Part shown: in pieces, positions 5,370 to 7,187 of the stretch
Numbering within the stretch: position 1 is the stretch's first letter
Layout: the number at the start of each line of letters is the position of its first letter
Assembly: GCA_007133875.1 (NCBI GenBank)
Contig: SLLW01000268.1
Span: 1-7,187 of the forward strand
Source of the DNA: Balneolales bacterium
GTDB taxonomy: Bacteria > Bacteroidota > Rhodothermia > Balneolales > Natronogracilivirgulaceae
Length of the DNA: 7,187 nucleotides
Direction: 5' to 3'
Position numbers and translations under genes: made by a program
Notes under the pieces: model-generated
The model's database searches: none
Told to the model about the DNA's origin: nothing
The model's input: only the letters and a program-made list of their open reading frames with translations

Positions 5370-6630
5370 CAGGCGACTCCGGTTCCAGTTTGAACATGGA
5401 GTGGACAAGGCGGGTGATCTCTTCGGGTGCCTCGTGATTCTCTTTCAGATGATCGATGGAGTGTGCCATGATCTTGTTGACGATCCTTTTTGTGAGATGA
5501 TCCACATCCCCGAGTGCTTCATCAGGGATTTTTGTTCGGAATTTTTCAATTTCCCGGCTGCGGATGTCATGCAGCTTGTCACTTAGCGCACGGATCGTCG
5601 GCACCACCTTCTGTTCGGAGAGCCAGACCCTGAAATTGAGGATTTCTTCGTCAATAATCTTTTCCACCTTGGGAATATTCTCTTCGCGCCGTTTGAAAGC
5701 CTCATCGGTGGTATCGCTCAGGCGGTCCATATTGACCAGTTCGACATTGGGATGATGTTCAAGTTCGGGATCGATGTTACGGGGTACCGACAAATCCAGC
5801 ATCACCACTTTCCGGTTGGATCCTTCCAGGCCGGAGAGCTGTTCCCGTCGGATGACCGGCCGGTCGGCACCGGTAGCCACAATCACAAGATCCGCCTTTC
5901 CAATTTCGTGATTGATGTTTTCGAGTCCGGCAACCGGAAGCTGAAAACGGTCACCCAGGCTTTCAGCACGCTGGCGGTTTCGGTTCAGCAGAACAACATT
6001 TCTTGCGCCCATCGAAATCAGGTTCTTGCAGGTGATTTTTCCGATTTTTCCGGTGCCCACCAGCAGGATATTCTTTTTTGAGAGCGATTTCAGTTTTTTG
6101 CGGGCAAACTGAACAGCGGCATAGGCGGTTGTCGCGGCTCCGCTGGCCAATTCGGTTTCGGTCCGGGAGCGTTTGTGGGTCCGCAGCACAAACTGCATCA
6201 GCCGGTGCATGATCGCATCAACCATGCCGAGGGAATGGGCGCATTCGTACGCTTCTTTGACCTGTTTGATGATCTGAAGGTCGCCAAGTATCTGGGCGTC
6301 AAGGCCGACAGCGACCCTGAGCAAATGCCGGACCGCATCCTCGCCTGCATGTTGAAACCCAAAATCGTCAAACTCTTCCAGTTCCCCATCACTGTGTTTG
6401 ACCAGCAGTTCAACCAGAATGCCGGGACTTGTGGTACGCGCAAATATCTCAGTCCGGTTGCAGGTGGTGATGATGATCACATCCCTGAGACCGATAATGC
6501 GGGCGTCCTCCAGATAGGCCTGTTTCTCTTCCATAGAAAGACTGAAGCGCTCCCTCAGTGCAACATCGGCTTTCCAATGGTTGATACCGACAGCGGAAAA
6601 TTCGTTTATCTGCGGTGTGATAGCCTTCAT
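5359..6630 (-). CDS. hemA: Glutamyl-tRNA reductase
   Basis: HemA reduces glutamyl-tRNA(Glu) with NADPH to glutamate-1-semialdehyde, the committed step of the C5 route to 5-aminolevulinate. The 423-residue product has the full domain set. The N-terminal catalytic domain contains ITTCNRTEIF (54-63) with the nucleophile Cys 57 and GLDAQILGDLQIIKQVKEAY (109-128). The NADPH-binding Rossmann domain follows with ILLVGTGKIGK (188-198) and MLDLSVPRNIDP (277-288). The C-terminal helical dimerisation region (about 315-415) is also present. The ATG at 6630 is 24 bases after the hemH stop; no Shine-Dalgarno is seen, only an A/T-rich stretch. The stop overlaps hemC. In E. coli and Salmonella HemA is a regulated protein, but nothing in this sequence shows its control here. 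Confidence 0.97.
   Translation of the reverse strand: MKAITPQINEFSAVGINHWKADVALRERFSLSMEEKQAYLEDARIIGLRDVIIITTCNRTEIFARTTSPGILVELLVKHSDGELEEFDDFGFQHAGEDAVRHLLRVAVGLDAQILGDLQIIKQVKEAYECAHSLGMVDAIMHRLMQFVLRTHKRSRTETELASGAATTAYAAVQFARKKLKSLSKKNILLVGTGKIGKITCKNLISMGARNVVLLNRNRQRAESLGDRFQLPVAGLENINHEIGKADLVIVATGADRPVIRREQLSGLEGSNRKVVMLDLSVPRNIDPELEHHPNVELVNMDRLSDTTDEAFKRREENIPKVEKIIDEEILNFRVWLSEQKVVPTIRALSDKLHDIRSREIEKFRTKIPDEALGDVDHLTKRIVNKIMAHSIDHLKENHEAPEEITRLVHSMFKLEPESPVDK
5377..5380 (-). promoter_or_regulatory. Ribosome-binding site deciding the hemC start
   Basis: GGAG on the minus strand lies 7 bases before the TTG at 5369-5367 and inside the last codons of hemA. It is the best Shine-Dalgarno match beside any hem start in the window. 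It supports initiation at this TTG over the TTG at 5408. Confidence 0.6.
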
Positions 6631-6654
6631 TCTGTTATTAAAAAATCCAATACT

Positions 6655-7187
6655 TTATGATACCTGTTCTGATTGCCCTGTGACGTCAGTTTTTGATTGC
6701 TCATTCGTCACTTCGGCCGGAGTTCCCGTAATATGCCCTATTTTTCGGGAAATTTCATCCTCTAAAGCGGCTAAAAAATCGGGGTGATCGTTCAACCCTT
6801 TACTGATCACCATTTTCTCGACATGTTTGCCCTGTGCCTTGATCTCATCCCGCAGCTCGATATTCAGTTCATGGGCGGTTTCAATATGATCTGTCACAAA
6901 AGCAACGGGAATCAGAACCATATGTTTTATGCCATAGTCAAGCAATCTCATAATCAGCGCTTCGGTATTGGGTTGCGTCCATTTTGAAGGGCCGACGCGC
7001 GATTGAAATCCCAGCCAGTGGGTTTCGCCATAGTTGCGCATATTCATGATCGCCTCGACCGTCTCCTCTATATGCTGCGTATAGGGATCCCCTTTTTCGA
7101 CTTCGCTGAGCGGAGTTCCATGGGCGGTAAAGACCAGATGCACTTTCCGGCGCTCCTCCTCGGTGAAATCCTCCCGGAGCCGTTCGT
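6655..7187 (-). CDS. hemH: Ferrochelatase, C-terminal part (5' end beyond the window)
   Basis: HemH inserts Fe2+ into the porphyrin macrocycle as the last step to heme. The frame stays open to the right edge with 176 codons visible and no stop. The GTG at 7143 is internal, because the preceding residues (ERLREDFTEEERRKV) lead straight into the conserved segment. Motifs in the visible fragment: LVFTAHGTP (17-25) with the catalytic His at 22, GDPY (32-35), GFQSRVGPSKW (59-69), and LIPVAFVTDHIETAHELNIE (91-110), whose HIET Glu matches the conserved active-site acid. The last 30 residues or so (after about 145) are hydrophilic, Thr/Glu/Gln-rich and carry no family motif. It is the most upstream gene seen of the hem cluster, so the promoter lies outside the window. 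Confidence 0.95.
   Translation of the reverse strand, partial: ERLREDFTEEERRKVHLVFTAHGTPLSEVEKGDPYTQHIEETVEAIMNMRNYGETHWLGFQSRVGPSKWTQPNTEALIMRLLDYGIKHMVLIPVAFVTDHIETAHELNIELRDEIKAQGKHVEKMVISKGLNDHPDFLAALEDEISRKIGHITGTPAEVTNEQSKTDVTGQSEQVS

Noticed and set aside
4356..5393. A 345-codon open frame on the plus strand, opposite hemC and the start of hemD
   Set aside because: It lies entirely opposite well-supported hem genes, has no recognisable domain, and its composition (many His, Cys, Gln and Ser) is what the antisense of these codons gives.

Overview
The window holds a heme (protoporphyrin) biosynthesis cluster, every gene on the minus strand, interrupted by one gene that is not part of the pathway. 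In transcription order (right to left) it reads hemH (5' end off the right edge), hemA, hemC, hemD, hemE, hemF, a divergent Fic-domain protein, and hemB (only the first 75 codons, running off the left edge). The organism looks like a member of the Bacteroidota/Balneolota/Rhodothermota group. This rests on the hem gene order, moderate GC, weak or absent Shine-Dalgarno sequences before most genes, AT-rich start regions, and a TAnnTTTG-like promoter box before hemB. It is an inference from style, not a database match.

Positions 1623-7187 form a tight block. hemH and hemA are 24 bases apart; hemA overlaps hemC and hemC overlaps hemD; hemD and hemE are 9 bases apart and hemE and hemF 14. This fits a single transcript with translational coupling. 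HemA makes glutamate-1-semialdehyde by the C5 route. HemB condenses two 5-aminolevulinates to porphobilinogen, HemC and HemD build uroporphyrinogen III, HemE decarboxylates it to coproporphyrinogen III, HemF oxidises that with O2 to protoporphyrinogen IX, and HemH inserts iron into protoporphyrin IX. Glutamyl-tRNA synthetase, glutamate-1-semialdehyde aminomutase (hemL) and protoporphyrinogen oxidase (hemG/hemY) are not visible here. HemF implies oxygen-dependent heme synthesis.

Positions 1468-1622 are the only sizeable gap between genes (155 bases, AT-rich). It holds a plausible sigma70-like promoter for the Fic gene, flanked by six copies of a 12-base unit (consensus AACCGGAAWWAW on the minus strand). 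Four tandem copies lie in the leader and run up to the Fic start codon; two lie upstream of the -35. No convincing intrinsic terminator follows hemF.

Positions 295-1467 encode a 390-residue protein with Fic architecture: an N-terminal inhibitory helix motif, a Fic core and a C-terminal winged helix. Its signature has lost the catalytic His, the acidic metal ligand and the first Arg (QPFPAGNGHVVR instead of HPFxDGNGRxxR). It therefore looks like a pseudo-Fic whose DNA-binding domain may be the working part. A pseudo-Fic with an unusual repeat array around its own promoter, lying between hemF and hemB, is the most interesting feature here. A regulatory role over heme synthesis is a hypothesis only.

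Positions 228-294 separate the Fic gene from hemB. They hold a GCCGGC-based inverted repeat and a candidate promoter box.
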